Below, in pieces: positions 62,822 through 64,000 of a stretch of DNA of 64,000 bases (the first letter of the stretch is position 1; every line of letters begins with the position of its first letter). The notes beneath the pieces are model-generated. The model was not told the origin of the DNA. It saw only the letters and a program-made list of their open reading frames with translations, and did no database searches. Origin of the DNA: an uncultured Clostridia bacterium (GTDB lineage Bacteria > Bacillota > Clostridia > Oscillospirales > Ruminococcaceae); the NCBI GenBank assembly GCA_945910815.1, contig CAMDZD010000004.1, forward strand, positions 1 through 64,000, in the 5' to 3' direction. Both the position numbers and the translations under genes were made by a program.

Positions 62822-63877
62822 ATGAAACTGAAATCACTGAAATCAAAAATAATTTTATCAGCAGTTAATATTATATGCATTGCAGGAGCTTTAACGTTCA
62901 GTATTATATCCGACAGTCAGATAAATTCCCTGACTTCCCAGAAAGGTGCCGAAAGGTGGCAGGGAAACAACAGCGGTATGAATTATTCACAGGTCAGCTG
63001 TTTCTTTGCTGATGATTCGGGCTTGAATACAAATAATGTCAATGCTGTACGCAATGCAATTAAAAGTGCTTTGACAAGTGCATCTCTTAAAGAAGAAGAA
63101 AATAAAAGGCTATGGATTGATACCTATACTTCATCTCTCGGAAAAATGGAAGTATCAGGTACTAAAAGAGGTACGGCTAAAACAGAAATAACAGCAGTTA
63201 CAAGTGACTTTTTTCTGATACATGATTTTAAGTTTGCTGATGGTTCATACTTCCGTGATGATGAACTTTCCGGAAACGGTATCGTTATTGACAGTATGCT
63301 TGCATGGCAGATTTTCGGCTCTGATGAAGTAAAAGGCATGACAGCAGAGATAAACGGATTTGATTTCTATGTTGCAGGAATTGTTGATATTCCGGAATCA
63401 AGTGCCGAAAAAAAGACTTACGGAAAACTTCCGAGAGCATATATTTCATACAGTTCAGCGGAACTTCTTTCCGGAAAAAGCGAAGATATTACGGTTCAGT
63501 CCTATGAGGCAGTAGTTCCGAATCCTGTCAAGGGTTTTGCTTACAATACTATAAGTGAATTTGTTGAAAATCAGTATGAAAGCACTTCCGTTACTGTTGA
63601 AAATTCAGAACGTTTTTCGTTTTCTCATAATTTCAAACGGCTGAAACATCTCAGCAACTGCGTTATAATAACAAACTCCGTACAATATACATGGTGGGAA
63701 AATTCCGCAAGGGTTACGGAAATAAAAGCTTCTCTGAATCTCTTTGCAGTTCTTGTTTTCCTTGTTATACCTTTTATTACTCTGCTTTTATTCCTGATAA
63801 AACTTTTCAGATTTATAAGCTCAAAGAAACCTGTTAAAAAACTCTCTCAGAAAATCAAAAGCAAAATTCCATACTAA
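62822..63877 (+). CDS. MacB periplasmic-core-like protein with only two membrane helices
   Basis: A 351-residue protein. Helix about 8-28, an extracytoplasmic domain (about 35-300) like MacB_PCD (TAVTSDFFLIHDFKFADGSYFRDDELSGNGIVIDSMLAWQIFG region), and one helix about 309-332, then a basic cytoplasmic tail. Normal MacB/FtsX permeases have four helices and an ATPase; both are missing here. It follows the HlyD-like adaptor by 11 bp, so the two probably form a complex. Role in sugar import or envelope sensing is unknown. Confidence 0.65.
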   Translation: MKLKSLKSKIILSAVNIICIAGALTFSIISDSQINSLTSQKGAERWQGNNSGMNYSQVSCFFADDSGLNTNNVNAVRNAIKSALTSASLKEEENKRLWIDTYTSSLGKMEVSGTKRGTAKTEITAVTSDFFLIHDFKFADGSYFRDDELSGNGIVIDSMLAWQIFGSDEVKGMTAEINGFDFYVAGIVDIPESSAEKKTYGKLPRAYISYSSAELLSGKSEDITVQSYEAVVPNPVKGFAYNTISEFVENQYESTSVTVENSERFSFSHNFKRLKHLSNCVIITNSVQYTWWENSARVTEIKASLNLFAVLVFLVIPFITLLLFLIKLFRFISSKKPVKKLSQKIKSKIPY

Positions 63878-63901
63878 ATAATTTTAAGGAGGATTTTATT
63901 T

Positions 63902-64000
63902 ATGAAAAATCAGAAATTCACACAGTTCCTTAGCTGTGCAACTATGTTTGCAATTATGTCATCTATGACGGCTTGCGGAGAAAAAGGTTCAAACGGTGGC
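63902..64000 (+). CDS. Lipoprotein, probably sugar-binding subunit (3' end missing)
   Basis: Only 33 residues are visible: a signal peptide ending in the lipobox SMTACG (Cys26), followed by a Gly/Ser linker. An AAGGAGG site precedes ATG 63902. Position after a CUT1 permease pair and the fact that the operon still lacks a solute-binding protein make an extracellular solute-binding lipoprotein likely; the sequence itself shows only a lipoprotein. Confidence 0.6.
   Translation, partial: MKNQKFTQFLSCATMFAIMSSMTACGEKGSNGG

Noticed and set aside
1..64000. CRISPR array, tRNA, rRNA, IS element, prophage
   Set aside because: No direct-repeat array, no tRNA-like cloverleaf end, no transposase or integrase frame and no phage structural gene was recognised on either strand.

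Overview
The window is AT-rich, densely coded Firmicute DNA with strong Shine-Dalgarno sites, frequent TTG and GTG starts, and near-consensus TTGACA/TATAAT promoters. Two secreted plant cell-wall hydrolases (GH26 and GH9) carry C-terminal dockerins. Together with the BspA-type leucine-rich-repeat proteins and dipicolinate synthase genes, this points to a cellulosome-bearing Ruminococcus-group bacterium (Oscillospiraceae/Ruminococcaceae). The species cannot be fixed from the sequence alone. I found no rRNA, tRNA, CRISPR array, intact insertion sequence or prophage.

Layout. 1-3.1 kb: end of an ArAE-type membrane protein, then cysS, a WalJ-type hydrolase and rlmH. 3.2-7.7 kb: the GH26-dockerin and GH9-CBM3-dockerin pair behind its own promoter, closed by a hairpin terminator. 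7.7-11.9 kb: small housekeeping and orphan genes (phosphoesterase, FeoB-associated-type Cys-rich peptide, YbaK deacylase, sugar-phosphate transferase, NYN-domain protein, HPr-like protein lacking Ser46). 11.9-19.5 kb, minus strand: glmS followed by two anchored LRR proteins, an ArAE protein, and a signal-peptidase-like protein that seems to have lost its catalytic residues. 19.7-23.3 kb: dpaA-dpaB, a 57-aa basic protein, a GNAT enzyme and rtcB, the last behind an unusual leader.

23.4-34.8 kb is one compact plus-strand operon for making and exporting a surface polysaccharide. It holds Wzm/Wzt, with a C-terminal glycan-binding-type extension on Wzt, a coiled-coil FkbM methyltransferase, a second coiled-coil protein, three GT4 enzymes, a GT2 with C-terminal membrane helices, a GT-C-like membrane protein and an AglD/UPF0104-type membrane protein. 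The likely logic is cytoplasmic synthesis, a methyl cap read by Wzt, export, and possibly extracytoplasmic decoration.

34.8-38.3 kb, minus strand: pheA and a short metH. 38.4-44.2 kb, plus strand: ruvC-ruvA-sseB-ruvB, a papain-like protein, glmM and an rRNA-type methyltransferase. 44.3-53.2 kb: a DUF4230 protein, the ECF vitamin-transporter module (ecfA1-ecfA2-ecfT), YfhO, truA, a DUF5711-type protein and a CvpA-like protein. 53.3-58.8 kb: a ClpE-like unfoldase, then an XRE regulator with a small membrane protein and a NatAB-type ABC exporter. That unit sits behind a promoter covered by three 23-bp-phased repeats. 59.2-64 kb: sugar ABC permeases joined to a HlyD-like adaptor, a MacB-core-like protein and the start of a lipoprotein gene, which runs off the window.

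The strongest candidates for undescribed biology are the rtcB leader (perfect promoter, 27-codon peptide, inverted repeat, terminator), the coiled-coil FkbM/Wzt chain-ending module, a 61-nt repeat present twice with identical sequence in intercistronic positions, the hybrid sugar-ABC/HlyD/MacB-like operon, and the papain-like gene coupled to ruvB.
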